DNA of 64,000 nucleotides, taken from Lunularia cruciata (taxonomy: Eukaryota > Streptophyta > Marchantiopsida > Lunulariales > Lunulariaceae). This document shows, piece after piece, positions 35,360 through 49,008 of the stretch. The stretch covers positions 50,775,665 through 50,839,664 of the forward strand of contig OX419757.1 of the NCBI GenBank assembly GCA_948567375.1, written 5' to 3'. Made by a program: the position numbers and the translations under genes. Numbering within the stretch: position 1 is the stretch's first letter; every line of letters begins with the position of its first letter. The notes under the pieces are model-generated. The model did no database searches and was not told the DNA's origin. It worked only from the letters and a program-made list of their open reading frames with translations.

Positions 35360-36699
35360 TTCCCCAGCACTGCTCAATCAATTGTTCACCTCAACCTTGA
35401 AAATTCCCTCTGCGAACCTGCAATACCGTGGCGCTCCTCTAACCCTAACAATTTCCCCTGTTCCTGCGCATTCAACCTTACAGACTCCAAGTGGAAAACT
35501 CGAGGGTCTTCCGAACCCCCTGTCTTGTCTTTTAGGGGCGTTTTCTCTAAACAGACACTGTAGTGTGCAATTCTACCGAATTCCTTTCCCTCACATTGCA
35601 CAAATTTGACGGATAAACAACGTGCTCTGGTACCGCTTACTAATGTTGTAATGTAATCAGAACGGTAATGAGACAATAGAAATGCAATTTTTTGGAAGAT
35701 GGTACAATTAGTTTTTAAAATACTAATTATAGCTTTATCTACAAACACATTTTTTATATAAATTTGGGGTCTCCATAACCCATTGCATTTGTAAAGGGAA
35801 GCAACGAAAACCTAAGACAAGTAGAACTTAATTAAAAAGACGAGTAAACTCATCACTAAAATATCTGGGTCAACTTTCTAATGGAATTTTACCACAAGAC
35901 ATGCTGAAAGTATTTTTCTAGATACTTAAGCTAAATTCATAGAAGTTATTCTTTTATTATTGAAAGAATTACTTCTATTCGTCTAATTTAGGATAATTCA
36001 TCTTACATGGGTTTATATTTATTTATTTATATAGAGGAAATTAAGAATTAATTTAATGAATTATATTTAGGCTTCTTTCACTTATAAGAACTCGGGTAAC
36101 TAATTTGAACCTAAGATTGGCCTATGAAGTACAAATTAGATCACGATTTTTGATATTTTTTGACATATTTGACAATTTTGTCAAGCCTCTCATATCATAT
36201 GAATAACCTCTCAACTTCCTTTCTAATTTACGACCTTAATGCAACTTGGGTCATGAGTAATTTGAGTGAGAAGTTTAGAATTTAAGATTCAGCTCATATT
36301 AGGCCCGATGTGATTTTGTTGTTTCCTTCCCTAAAATTCTAGAAGTTGAGAATCTTTGATAAAAGAATTACTCTTTTGTATCTTTCTCGACTTACTAATT
36401 TGGAAATATTGGATCTTTTATTGAAATATGTAAAGGTGCATTTTATTTATTATATCATCTTAAAATTACCAAAATATCAGAGTGAATAAAATAGTATAAA
36501 AAAATTACCATTATAAAAGACTGCTATAAGATGTCAAATATACACCGGCTAGAAGAGATAAGATGAACTCACTTATGAAGATGTAGAAACCTTTATTGTG
36601 ATAACTAATATAACAAGAAATAAGAAATTTCTACTAATTTCAAAAAAAAACATAAATAAAGTAGTTGAGTAGTTCAACTAAATCATTGAGTAGATTAGA
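35360..36699. other. upstream of uS17, then AT-rich intergenic DNA
   Basis: The first few hundred bases are the 5' flank of uS17 on the - strand. From about 35.7 kb the sequence turns AT-rich. No gene or repeat with defined ends is supported. Confidence 0.45.
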
Positions 36700-39600
36700 G
36701 ACTATTAAAAAAAATGCTGAAGACTCCCAAACTAAGTCTTATAGTATTCAGGTGACTAAATAATTGAGCTCACTATAGGTAAGATATGATTAGAGCTAAA
36801 ATGAGCTCTCCATGATAGAAACCTTTAGCAAAAATGAAAGACCAAGTAGTATATGAGTAGGAAAAAAAGGATGACAACGCACAAAGAAATGCAAAAGTGT
36901 AAAATGTGCACTAAGTCCAAAGAAAAAGTGCTCAAACGCTATGCAAATATATGGATCCAAAGCAAAACAAAGACAAACAGGAAAGAAACAAAGTAATCTA
37001 TTGCTTAAGTACGTGATATAGGTATACATTCCATTAGTATGTCAATAAATGGTGAGGGGAGGACCTAGATGTAATAGAAGCACCTATTGTCATTGTTTGT
37101 TTGTGAAGACCTAATGGTAGAGAGCGTTGTAATATGAATGAGACTCTTTGTCTAAAGAATGAGATGAGCATGACTAGAGACATAGTCATAACTCCTCTCT
37201 TCATAAAGAACTTCATATTGTCTCTTGGATAAGATCATCAAACTAATCATGAAGATATCCAAAAATATCTAGAGCCAAAGGCATGAAGGTATCAAGGATA
37301 GCCATGGTACTTAATGGTCCTACTCTCCTTGGTGGTGATGATTGCTCCTACTTTCACTTGAATACAAGCTAGTGTCAAGGACTCTACTTGTAGGAGGTTT
37401 TTTACAATCACACAAACAAGGTATATAGACTATGTATGAAAATCATTACATCGCTCTCACATGCTAAGGGGTAGTCCAAGAAGGTATAATAACCATTCAA
37501 TTTATACTTGAGAGCATATAGATAGTAGAATCTATACTATTATATCTCAAATTACATCATGAACTCTAGTTTGCTCTTGTGTACTCCCCACCTAAACCAC
37601 ATTGTAAAAATGCATGTGCCATGTTTATGATATGGAGATCCAAATTGCACTAGTCTAGTAGCCCTATAAGTGTTTGATGGCGTAAACCCAAATGGAAAAA
37701 AGAATTTTCATAATAAATTTCTTGGATGTGAAGCAAAAGTAATCAATCAAAGTAGAAGCATGGAGCCAAGCTCTTTAGTCTTTTCTTCCACAAGAGATAA
37801 TGTTAGCTCTATTAGGTAAAGATGTATCAATGAGGATGTTGGTAAGTGTGTGAGTGTGTATATGCTCACTAAGATGCATATGTATCTTCCTAGAGTAAAG
37901 TGCTACAAAGTCAATAAAAGTAAGTAGTGTTGTGTATGTAGATCCCAAAAATAAATCACAAGCTAAATTAAGATTAGAAATTATAAGTGCCTAAATCAAT
38001 TATTATGATAGGTACCAAAAAGAAGAAGGATCATGGTGTAAGGACCTATCTACTAATAGTGGGGCCATTGGAGCCCATGCTCTTAAGAAAACTATTGGTG
38101 CAATAGCCTCTTACAATATGAAATCATATCCTCCCATAGCTATGTGAAGAGTTATGTATAGCCTACACCACTCATTTGATAATTGTAGGAGCATACATGG
38201 CCTTAATAGAGTAGAGAAAGTATAATATATGATACTATTAAATGTACCTAGACAAAGTAAGAGTACATCTATGGGTGTGATAATTCAGATTAAAAGCTCT
38301 AAGGATATAGCATCTGATCAAAATGAAATGAACCACTTATTTTTTCCCCATTTGAGTGAGTAAATGGACTATAGCCTAAATCAAAGTTTTTAAGATAAAC
38401 AAGTTAAAAAAATCATCCACTCTTAGAAGAGAGACCAAAATCCTTGAAAGTCCTAGTGGGGGCTAAAACTTTGATGGTAAGTCCAAGAAACTAAGTACCA
38501 TAGGTGTACTCTAGACCTTGAATTTACAAGTTTGGATCATAAACTCAAGTCTCTATGTAGAGTGTTAAATCAAACTCTAACTACATCCTCTAAAGGGCCT
38601 AATATGAGTATCATTCTACAAGTGATGGAAGAGATATGATAGAAAAGCAATTGTAACCTCCTTCAAACTTATAAAGTGAGCTATGGCAAATAAGCCTTCC
38701 CTAGAGGATCTCCTTGGTGTGTGTTCTTGATAAATGCAATGTGTGAACTTCTAGTATGTTGGGCTGTAAAAGAATGTATCTCTATGCAATATAAAGTATT
38801 CACAAATAGGATTAAGGAGAAGATTTAATCACTTGTTAAGCAAAGAGCACAAAATAAAGCTCAATAAGAAATAGTATCATAGGAATTTGAGACATTAACT
38901 TGTACAATAACCAATTGGGATGGATGTCCATGGAAGCTTGTTGTCTTACAACCTCCAAGAGTAACCATAATAAATTGATGTGGAGAAAAAAAGGATAGAA
39001 TGGAGTGTCAAAGCTATAAAAACAATGATACATTAGACTAAATATAAGAAAACATCCCTAATAACAATTGCCAAACACTTGATATCTTCTTTGAAAGAGC
39101 AAGAAGATGAGATGCACCAAACAAGCAAGCAACTTTACATGACACTAGATCCAAAGCAATGTATTGACAAAAAATAAAGAGAAGAGGAGAAGCCAAAATC
39201 TAACGTATTTGGTGAGAGACCATTATGTAGATGCTCAAAAACTAATCCAGATAACACATCGACAAAGAAACACAAAAAATAGAGTAAAGCATGAGAAAAC
39301 AAGGATTACATAAACTATAGCTCCTCATTTGGGTTTTAGTTATGAAAGAAAGAAGGAAGGTCATAAGTGACATGTGGATGGAGACTCCATTGGGCAAATT
39401 CTATATCAATGCAAAAAGGTGTTGGTTTAGAGGCTAATAGTGCATAAATTGCATGTATATACTCCCTTAATTGACCTAACATTAATGAACAACAAAGATT
39501 ATAATGCTCTGGAGGTTGAGCATAAGATTATGGAGATTCCATGGTACATATGGTTTAGGTAAACCACATAGAAATATCTGAATAGGATCAAGAGAATATA

Positions 39601-40323
39601 ACCATTAGTATGAATTTTAGGGAGTTGAATAGATATAACAACAAAAGCCAAGAATTTTACATAACGTTATAAGAAAAGAATAGGATTCCATAAACATCTA
39701 GATCTCCTTCTATATTGTGCTAAGGCAATTCTATTCATATACAATCTAGATGAGATTGTGTGAGTTGTTGATAAGGCAGTATGGATGTGCTAAGGATCTA
39801 GGTAGAAGAATAGGATTTTGTGGTGGTGGTCAGTCATTATAAATAGAAGGAAGGGCCATGGTAGGGAGATTAGACACACATATAACAAAGATGTAAGATC
39901 TTCCATGATGCATATAAAGTCCTCCACTAGTATGTGTAAATTAGGTGACATGGGGATTGAAGAAACTCTGTTGAGATGAACTTTATAATTATGAGAATGT
40001 GCTAGAAAAAATTTGACAATAAGAGCTAGTCCTTGATAGTATATAAGGAATACGGAGAATCACGTATGATAGTTCCTTTAACTCTCCATGCCAAAGAAAA
40101 ACTGAATGCCCATAAGATATTGAAAGTATAATAATACACAAGAATACAATGAATAATATGTAATAAAATTACAATATATTGAACAAAAACTACCAACCCA
40201 AAAAATCAAAAATCAAAAACAAAGAAGTATAAAAAGAAAAAAGAAAAATTTTGAAAATATTATTTCTACAACTAGAAGAGATCACACTTCCTCCAAACAT
40301 AGCCTTACACTTAAATTGAAACT
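36700..40323. repeat. dispersed repeat R, copy 1 (unclassified, decayed)
   Basis: Parts of this stretch align by eye with the end of the window: about 36780-37390 with 62289-62890, and about 37640-38000 with 63100-63170 and 63660-63990. Shared landmarks include ATCAAACTAAT followed by GATGAAG-like text, and TATGCTCACTAA. The family is diverged and has no long open frame or terminal repeat that I can see, so its class is unknown. A decayed LTR element is the likeliest identity. Confidence 0.5.
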
Positions 40324-40764
40324 TGTCACACCATTTGTAGTGTAGCGTCTAGATTGCTCGGACATTGGAGTTCCAATGATAGTAGTTAGAGTTATTTCAG
40401 CAATATCTCAGAGACTACTTTTTGACAGTCAGATTTTGTGTTCGGTGTACTGACTTCACGGTGGGGCCCACCGTCACTTTGCACCGTTTGCACCATCAAG
40501 TGTGCCGTCAGCGGGACCGTTAGGGTTTCAAAGCTAGCTCGAGTCCAAGGGGTATAGTTTCAAAGTGAGCTCTAGAGAGCTCACTTCTTTGATGTTGAGC
40601 CTTCGAGTTCTTGGCTACGGTGGACAGAGGCCGGCGAGCGTCACCTAGATTCTCTATGCTGGAGTGGGTGTGGCTTGACTGTAATCAGTGCCCAGTTGTT
40701 GGCACTTTATAGAGTGACAGATCAAGTATTGATCTGAGTTGAGTTGAGTTGAGAGTGGTAAGCA
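40324..40764 (+). repeat. 5' LTR of the methyltransferase-bearing element
   Basis: Matches 55886-56326 with about 10% difference. The last shared TG...CA-compatible end is at 40764, although similarity continues for about nine bases more. Most differences are transitions. Confidence 0.85.
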
Positions 40765-41586
40765 TTCTAATTACATCAGAGAAGTGAGTCAAGGGGAAAT
40801 TGGGTGCAAGAATTGTGAGTGTTGGTGGTATCTCTAAGCTCGATGGATCATGGTGTCTCGATCAAGTAGTTCAGATTTCCTTGAGAAAGTGTGTGTGCAG
40901 AAGCGCTGGCAAAATTTGGAGCCAGGGGATAAGCAATTTTCAAGCGGTAGCTATGATTTTGAGCTCAGGACCAACTTGTTATGAGTTGAGCTCAAAAACT
41001 GAAATTGAAGGTGGAGTTGGGAGCAGATTCTCATGAATTGAAGATTGTATGAAACCAATTTTTCCAATTTGGCTCGAGTGAAGAGTTAGCTGAGGATTTA
41101 GTGGTCAGTCATTTTTAGGGATTTATGTCAGATTTTATGTCAGATTTACATTCGATTTTATGTCAAATTTTGGCGAAAAGAACTTGAAACTGATCTTTGG
41201 TGATCCTTGTAGCTCAGGAAATAGATATGTACACCAATTATGTCAAATGCCAAATGTTGGCAGAGTCGGTCATGTGTTGATTTATGAGATGGAGTGTTGC
41301 TGTTTAGCATTCATGTGATTTGACCTCCTTCATTCTTTGCTTCCTATTTGTGCACTGTGTTTGTGTGAGGTGCCCTGAATTTTGAGCGTTGGTGCTCTGG
41401 TGTGCTCTCAATAGTGAGGCTAGAGTGATGACCAGTTAGACTATCTTTGTTTCTCTTCGGTGAGGTAGGAAGTGATGACCTATAGACTGTGAGAATGTGT
41501 GTTGTGATGGCAGGTTATAGGTCACCCTTGCCCTTAGTATAGTTGTCTTAGTTATAGTTACATTAGTGGATAGTGTTTTGCTAGTT

Positions 41587-41682
41587 TTGGCACTTGGTGG
41601 TGCTTGGTTGGTATTGGCACTTGGTGGTGCTCGGTTGGTGTTGGCACTTTGTGGTGCTTGGTTAGTGTTGGCACTTGGTGGG
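41587..41682 (+). repeat. 27-bp minisatellite, about 3.5 units
   Basis: Tandem units of 27 bp with the core TTGGCACTTGGTGGTGCT start at 41587, 41614, 41641 and 41668 (partial). They lie in the leader of the outer gypsy element, upstream of gag. The resulting LVLALGG-type peptide repeat is probably a by-product. Confidence 0.85.
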
Positions 41683-42399
41683 ATACTTGTTGTTGCAGTT
41701 TGCGGTTGCGGTTGCAGTTGTGGTTACTTGGTCACAATGGAGTTCTTTGGGGATTCTAGAGGAGTTAGCCCTGCAATACGTAGTGGGTTTACTTGGAGTG
41801 GTGCTTGATATCAGCCTGTATCTCAGGTCCCAGTGAGAGAGGAGATCGACTCTAAGTTGGAGTTCGACACTGGAGCTGATCTACTTGAGAGTGCATTTGG
41901 TGTGTCCGCACAGTTGTTATAGGACATGGACAAGATTATGGGGCCTCCAAAGGCCCTAGATGTTACTCTAGTATAGTGGGTACCATTGAGTTGGATGACT
42001 TCATCCAAGAGTTTGATAGTTGGTGTGATCTGCAGCAGATGTGGAACCCGACTTTTTTTACACCCTTCATGGCATGGAAGGGGTTGTTTCAGCACTTGGA
42101 GGGTCTGCCGATGGACGACTACCATGAGTTCAGGAGAGCTCATTTGGAGGAGATTGAGTTATGGAGACAATATTGGTCTCCAAACTATATCTTTATCACT
42201 TCAGGCTCGGTGGCCAAGAATAGATCGATTGTACCTACGAGTTCTAACTTGAGTAGTGTTGGTAGAGCTAGTGGAGGTGCACTAGCTGGAGATAGTGTTA
42301 CCACGAGTAGAGGTACCGCTGTAGGAGGTGGTGTGGTACCGGGGTTTAACCCCATGGTGGATTTCTTCTTGTGTTTGAGGCAAAACTACCATGGAGTAC

Positions 42400-43090
42400 T
42401 GTAACACCTATTTGTGCATGTGTGTGGTATTGTGATATTTAGCTTGGTATTACAAGTACTTAAGAGATATTATTTATATAGAGATAAAGGATGGTTCTAT
42501 ATTAGTCATGGTTAGCTAAAGTTAGTCATAGCTAAGATAGAGGGGACCTTACTTTAGAGGAAGTAGAAAAGATGAGCACCACTATTTTGGATTTTAGTGT
42601 GTTGACTTGGTATTATTCCTAGGTGTTTGGCTCTGAGGAAAGAGTTGAGAATTCTTGGGCCCGTAAGCCTTTTTGTTTTGGATTCTTCTTTAGTCCAAGA
42701 ATAGCCCATGTGAAGGAATCCTTGACTTAGTGGTTGGGTCAAGATAAGACCACATGCTTAGGGGAATATGCCCATGTGAATGGATATTCCTTTCTCCTTT
42801 TTGACTTTACTTGACTTTTAGTCTAGTAACTTGAGTGAATATGGTAATTAGTAACTTTGTACGTAACTATTTCACAAGTATATAAACAAGGGGCGAGGAG
42901 GTACTCATCATCCTTTCATTTGCAACTATCTCTCTCTCATTGAGTTCTCTAGTGAGCAATGTCTTGAGTCTTGGAGTGTTAGCCTTGGAGGAGTATGATG
43001 GAGTTGGGGTTCCTTGCCTTCTTAGTCCATGGTGCACTACCATAATAGCCATCAGAGGTTCATCCTGAGTGAGAGACAGGCCGGCTCACA
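42400..43090 (+). repeat. 5' LTR of the nested Tat/Ogre-like element
   Basis: 691 bp matching 48320-49008. A TATA-like TATATAAA starts at 42879. Confidence 0.95.
42879..42886 (+). promoter_or_regulatory. TATA-like box of the nested element's 5' LTR
   Basis: TATATAAA lies in the last third of the LTR and is conserved in the 3' LTR at 48799-48806, as expected for the U3/R promoter. Confidence 0.6.
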
Positions 43091-44415
43091 TTTTTGGTTC
43101 CCTTGCCGGGATCTCTCTAGAAGGCAAGATAATGTTCCGTGTTCAATTCTACATTAGGCAAAAGGAGGCTATGAGAGCTCACTTGGAGAGAACATTAGGA
43201 GAGAAGAGGGTTGAACTTATGTTAGAGAACCAAGATCCATTTGTATACCCTGTAGTTCATTATGATGTCTCTAAAGTGATTTATACATCTTGTACACATG
43301 AGAGGAATTGGACAGATTGTGTGAGGTGGATTGCAGATTTTGGGGATTAAGGTGATTTAGGGCAAAATCTCAAGTTTGAGATCTGGACTTGAAATTTCAA
43401 CACATGATAGCTTGGGTTATCTTTCAGTTATCACACTTAAAATTATTGTGAGAGCTACTATGCACACTGGGCTAGAATTTTTGAAAGTTGATAGGGTAAA
43501 GTGCTCCCGCATGCTCTCTGGAAAATTGTATAGAGTCTGCCATTTCTTCAATTTTTAGTGAATTGTCTTGAAAATTTCCAAGAAAATTCAGTTCATTGTA
43601 TCCTACCTGCTGCCACAAAAAATTAGAGAGAGATCGTTCTTGCATATGGAGTTATGAGTTTTTGAAGTGAGGGGGGTGGTTTTCAGACCAAATCTGAAAT
43701 ATGTGTGTTAAATAGAAATGTGTCTAGGCCAAATGGCTGAATGAAAAGATCTGAAATTTTGCAAGGAGGGATGCTCTAGAGTTGTGATCAAGTGTGAAAA
43801 ATTTCAGAGGTGTGACATATTGGTTGGGAGATTTGAGTGACATTGTGAGGAAGGGTCAATTCTACAGAGTGGAGATCTCATGCATGAGGAGTTTGAGATC
43901 AACAAAAAGCATGTTTGAGTGTTTAGATTCATCTTGGGAACATGGAGGGTCATCAAGAGTGGAAATTGAGATTATGCAAGGTTCTCCAAGGGTTTGAGGT
44001 GATTGTAGAGGTGTATTTGAGGAAAAGAGAGTTTACAATAGAATTTGAAGAGAGTGTTGAGAGAATCCAAAAACCTACACCACTTGGAGGAAAGAGTGAG
44101 TCTAAGTGCTTTCTGTGAGGAGAGAAGGGACATAAGGCAAGTTCATGTCCATTGACCTTTGAGAGCAAGAGATTGAGGGAAAAGAGAGGCTTACTTGACT
44201 TGGGTTTGCATGTTGGACCTTCTTCATCAAGATTGGGAAGGAGAAGATCTAAGACCAGGGAGTTGTGTGAGGTTTGTGGAGTTGAAGGACTTCCAAAAGG
44301 ACATGAGTGTAGTGGAGTAATATCACTTTTGGAGACTTTGGTGAAGGATCTTGGAGAGAGTCTTAGTACAGCTATAGAAATACTACCACCTTCATCAGCT
44401 AGTTCTCAAGATTAG
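43091..44415 (+). other. leader of the nested element with extra frames upstream of gag
   Basis: Before gag begins near 44651 the element has broken coding-like stretches: one at about 43069-43350 (RAHLERTLGEKRVELMLENQ) and one at 44152-44415 with a Cys/His cluster (CEVCGVEGLPKGHEC). Just before the latter is a CCHC-knuckle-like text (GEKGHKASSC). Ogre-type elements are known for an additional ORF upstream of gag, so this may be the equivalent, but homology is not shown. Confidence 0.45.
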
Positions 44416-47400
44416 TGATGGAGATAATCTTTCAACTTATGGATAAACTATCCATGAGGGTTCGATTAATATGCACTCTAGGATTTGATGTTGCTATAGA
44501 AATCTTAGAGCAACCTAAACCTTTTGTGTTCCCTAGGGTGGATTACTCTCAAATGGTGTTAGTCATGTATATACTCTATTAGTTATAGAGTGAGAGAAAA
44601 GAAAAGAGAAAAAAAAAATTTGAGAGAAGAGAAAGATAGTGAGAGGTTAAGATGGGAAAACTTCTGGTTTTCTTTGGCAAGGATGGAGAAGATGTGGAGG
44701 CCTTTGTGAGAGACTTCAAAAGAGCTTGCATAGGAAACAATGAGAGGAGGAAGAATGAGTGAGCCTCATTATTACTAGATTTCTTAGAGGATGCAGCACT
44801 TACATGGTATGAGTCGGAATACCAAAAGAGAGAGAGGAGAGATGGGGAAGAGGAGTCTTGGGAGACTTTGACTTCAGCACTCATTGAGAACTTTCTTCTT
44901 GATGAGAGTTATGAGAGATTGATGAGTGAGGTTACATTTCTCAAGCAAGGAGATGGAGAGAAAGTGAAAGTCCATGTGGAAAGAGTGGAAAAGTTAGAGT
45001 CCAGATTTTGCATAGTGTTGAGGAAGTGTAGGGATGATGTGGAGACTACAATGATTGGCATAGGGGCCATGCTCACCAATAATTTTGTGGGAGGGTTGAG
45101 ACCACAAATTAGAAGCAAGGTGAGATATGAGAAACCTTCTTCCAAGGTTGAAGCTATCAAGATCGCAATTCGTATGGAGGAGAGTTTGGAAGGGGATGAG
45201 AGTGATTTGGTGGTGAAGGAGGTTTTGCATCCTCCTCAAGGCTACAAGTATAGTGGAACTTCTGATACTTTGGTGACAAAGGTTGCACCACAAGTAGTAG
45301 TTGCTCCAATTCTTGCAACTCCACCAAAGGATCCACTTCAAACCATCACAGAACAACTTGCGGATCTCAAGATCAATGTGGTGCAACTATGTGAGAAGAG
45401 AGAGGTGGATCAGAATGTAGGGAAATGGCCTAGGAGTTATCGAAACTATCCATATAGAGGAGTTCAACCAGCCAACAATTTCAATGATAGAAATTTTTTT
45501 GGTTGTGGAGGAAGAGGCCATATCCAAAGGAATTGCCCAAATTCCACTTATCATGGAGGAAGGGGTTACGAGAGAGCCAATAGAGGGAAAGAGGGTGGTA
45601 GTGAAATCCAAGTGGCTCCTAATCCAAAAAAAGGTAAGGGGATAGCATCCATAGATGTGGTGGAGAGCAAGTTTGAGAAGGGAGAGTGCTCAAACTCCAA
45701 GAGTCTTAATTTGGAGCTTTTGGCACAAGAGAAGAAGAGAGCTCGTTTTGCAGAAGATGTTCATTCTTCTCAAGGATTTACTCCAAGCAAGGATACTCCT
45801 ATGTCTACTAGGAGCACTTGCACCTCAACACCATCAACAACAAAGACTCCAAGGAAGAAGTTGGGGATGGAGGATTTCTTGATTTCAAAGCAACAATGGA
45901 ACTACAATGTGTTGGAGGATGTTGGTAATCACAAGGCTAACATCACATTGGGCCAATTGATTGCTTTGAACCCTACCTTGAGAAAGGAGCTTAGAGGTGG
46001 TTTGAGTTTTACAAGGAGCAAGAGGAAGAAGAAGGCAAAATTTCCAATATCAATGGGGGTGGTGGATGCCAAGCCAGCACCATGGGAGGCTTGTGAATAT
46101 GCCTCCAAGATTGATGTGAGAGTGAATGGTCACAACATCAAGGATGCATTGGTTGATGGAGGATTAGCAGTGAATGCCATGTTAGAAAGGTTGATGAAGA
46201 ATTTGGGTATGATGCACTCAAGACCTTCAACATTTGTGGTGAGCATGGTAAACAAACAACAAGTTCGACCAGTAGGTGTGATGGATAAAGTGGTAGTTTC
46301 AATTATGGGAGTTCAAAATCTCATGAATTTCCACGTCTTGAAGGATTCAAGCTACGACTTACTTCTTGGAAGGCCATGGTTGAGAGCAGTACGCATAACT
46401 AATAGATGGCACAAAGGGTACTTGAGGATTGGGCCATCAAACCATAGAGTCACAGTTCCTGTGACTAACACCACCAACACTTCACATTCAGATACACCAT
46501 CGTCTAATTATTGGGAATCAGATTCTGAAGAAGGAGCTTCAAGTGTGGACACAAGCATGGAAGAGGAGACTTCCACAGAGGAGGATGAATCTGAATCTGA
46601 TTCAAATGTGTATCCTTTGTATGCTATGGATTTTGCACCTAAGCTAGAGGTTTTGAAGGACCCAAATAAATCACCATTGACACTTGAGGAGATAGAGAGA
46701 AGGTTATCTACCCTCAAGTATGGTCCAAATGTTACGAAGGAGGAGATGGTGAGATTTGAGGAGATTTTCCGCAAGTTCATCCATGTGTTTGCTTTTAGTT
46801 ACAGGGATTTAAAGGAAGTCACCTTGGAGGAGCACAAGATAGAGGTGGAGTCATATGCAAGACCAATCCGCCAAAAGCAACGTCGCATTAGCCCACCAAT
46901 ATCTTTGGTTGTGAAGGAGGAGATTGATAAGCTAAAGGAGGCTGGATTTATCTTTGAGGTAGAGAATTCAGAATGGGTGTCTCCAATTGTCATTGTGAAG
47001 AAAAAGAATGGCAAGCTTTGGGTATGTGTGGATTACAAAAAGCTCAATGTTGTTACGAAGAAGGACTACTACCCATTGCCATTCATTGATGAGATATTGG
47101 AAGAGGTATCCTCCAATGGTGGAGGATATTCTTTTTCACCAAGGAACAGATGGTCTACTTCAAAGAGCAGTGGGTAAGGAAGAGTCTATCCTACTAATAA
47201 AGGAGTTTCATGAAGGTTTAGTTTGTGGAGGACACTTTGCAGGAAAGGTGACCACTTTCAAGATTCTAGATGCAGGTTTACATTGGAGAGGGATTTTCTT
47301 GATTATTGCAAAACTTGTCATGTTTGTCAAGCTTTTACTAGGAAGTCTACATCCACTCCACCACTTAGATCAATTCCATTGCTAGGACCTTTTGAGAAGT

Positions 47401-48319
47401 GGGGGATTGATTTTGTAGGTCCTCTCAATAGAACCCCAAGGAACAATCGGTTCATTGTGGTAGTTATTGATTACCTTACCAAGTGGGTTGAGGCTAGACC
47501 ATTGAGGGACAAGAATGAAGATGAAGTGGGTAGATTTCTTTATGAACGCATTATCACTAGGTTTGGATGCCCTTTGGAGTTGGTTTCTGATAGAGGAAGA
47601 GAGTTTACAGGAAGCATTACTACAATCATGCTATGACATTTCTCTATCACACATAGAGTAACTACATCCTATAAGCCAAATTCCAATGGCTTGGCAGAGA
47701 GAACCAATCAGACCTTGTGCATGATGTTGGCCAAAGTTGCAGAAATGGAGGAGGCTAAACATCATTGGGACAAGAGGATTCATGCAATTTTGTGGGAGTA
47801 TAGGACAACCATGAAGACTTCCATCGGATATTCTCCATTTCAATTGGTGTATGGTATTGAGTCTACCTTACCTATTCACTTTGATCTTCCTACCTTCCAA
47901 AGCATTCATAGGAGATTGAAGAAAGCACAAGGAGGTGATGCAGAGAAGTCAAGGAAGGATCAACTCATGGAGTTGGAAGAGGCAAGAGCAGTTGCTATGG
48001 TTCAAGTGGAGCAACCCAAAGGAAACAAAAGGAGAGCTATGACAAGAGGCAAGGCAAGAAGAAGGTGGAGACTTTCAAAGAAGGTGATTGGGTAATGTTG
48101 TTTGATTCCATTCGATTCAAGAGAGTGCAAAAGAAGTTTTTGCCTAAGTACTTTGGACCTTTCATAGTGGAGAAGGTGTGAGGCAATTACACCTATGATC
48201 TCAAGGAGTTGAGAAGAAGACACTTTGATAGGATTAACCATGATAAGTTGAAGATGTACCATAGAAGGTAGAGAGACTTTCACTTTGAGGACAAAGTGAA
48301 AACTTAGTCCGGGGGTAAA

Positions 48320-49008
48320 TGTAACACATATTTGTGCATGTGTGTGGTATTGTGATATTTAGCTTGGTATTACAAGTACTTAAGAGATATTATTTATATA
48401 GAGATAAAGGATGGTTCTATATTAGTCATGGTTAGCTAAAGTTAGTCATAGCTAAGATAGAGGGGACCTAACTTTAGAGGAAGTAGAAAAGATGAGCACC
48501 ACTATTTTGGATTTTAGTGTGTTGACTTGGTATTATTCCTAGGTGTTTAGCTTTGAGGAAAGAGTTGAGAACTCTTGGGGCCGTAAGCCTTTTTGTTTTG
48601 GATTCTTCTTTAGTCCAAGGATAGCCCATGTGAAGGAATCCTTGACTTAGTAGTTGGGTCAAGATAAGACTACATGCTTAGGGGAATATGCCCATGTGAA
48701 TGGATATTCCTTTCTACTTTTTGACTTTTCTTGAATTTTAGTCTAGTAACTTGAGTGAATATGGTAATTAGTAACTTTGTATGTAACTATTTCACAAGTA
48801 TATAAACAAGGGGTGAGGAGGTACTCATCATCCTTTCATTTGCAACTATCTCTCTCATCAAGTTCTCTAGTGAGCAATGTCTTGAGTCTTGGAGTGTTAG
48901 CCTTGGAGGAGTATGATGGAGTTGGGGTTCCTTGCCTTCTTAGTCCATGGTGCGCTACCATAATAGCCATCAGAGGTTCATCCTAAGTGAGAGACACGCC
49001 GGCTCACA
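48320..49008 (+). repeat. 3' LTR of the nested Tat/Ogre-like element
   Basis: Partner of 42400-43090. The outer element's gag resumes immediately after it, beginning with GTAC. Confidence 0.95.

Larger units (their letters stand above)
42400..49008 (+). mobile_element. Ty3/gypsy element, Tat/Ogre-like, nested in gag of the outer element (fossil)
   Basis: LTRs of about 690 bp (42400-43090 and 48320-49008) start TGTAACAC and end GGCTCACA. A short duplication, GTAC, flanks the element on both sides, and removing the insertion makes the outer gag text continuous. A purine-rich tract (GGGGG) precedes the 3' LTR. Recognisable parts are a leader with extra frames (43091-44415), gag (from about 44651), protease region, reverse transcriptase stretch (around 46830-47100) and integrase (about 47260-47900) with KWGIDFVGPL, the form usual in Tat/Ogre-type elements. 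LTRs differ at about 19 of 690 positions (near 3%), so this is the youngest large insertion here. Broken, at least several breaks. Confidence 0.9.

Noticed and set aside
35360-35377. Upstream in-frame TTG start for uS17
   Set aside because: The conserved protein starts at the ATG at 35359; the upstream codon is not an ATG and adds non-conserved residues.
35032-35609. Several + strand open frames of 90-120 codons
   Set aside because: They are antisense to the uS17 exon and its leader and show no conserved motif.
41566-41808. Hydrophobic LVLALGG-repeat protein
   Set aside because: It is the translation of a 27-bp minisatellite in the leader of the outer gypsy element, so not a convincing protein.
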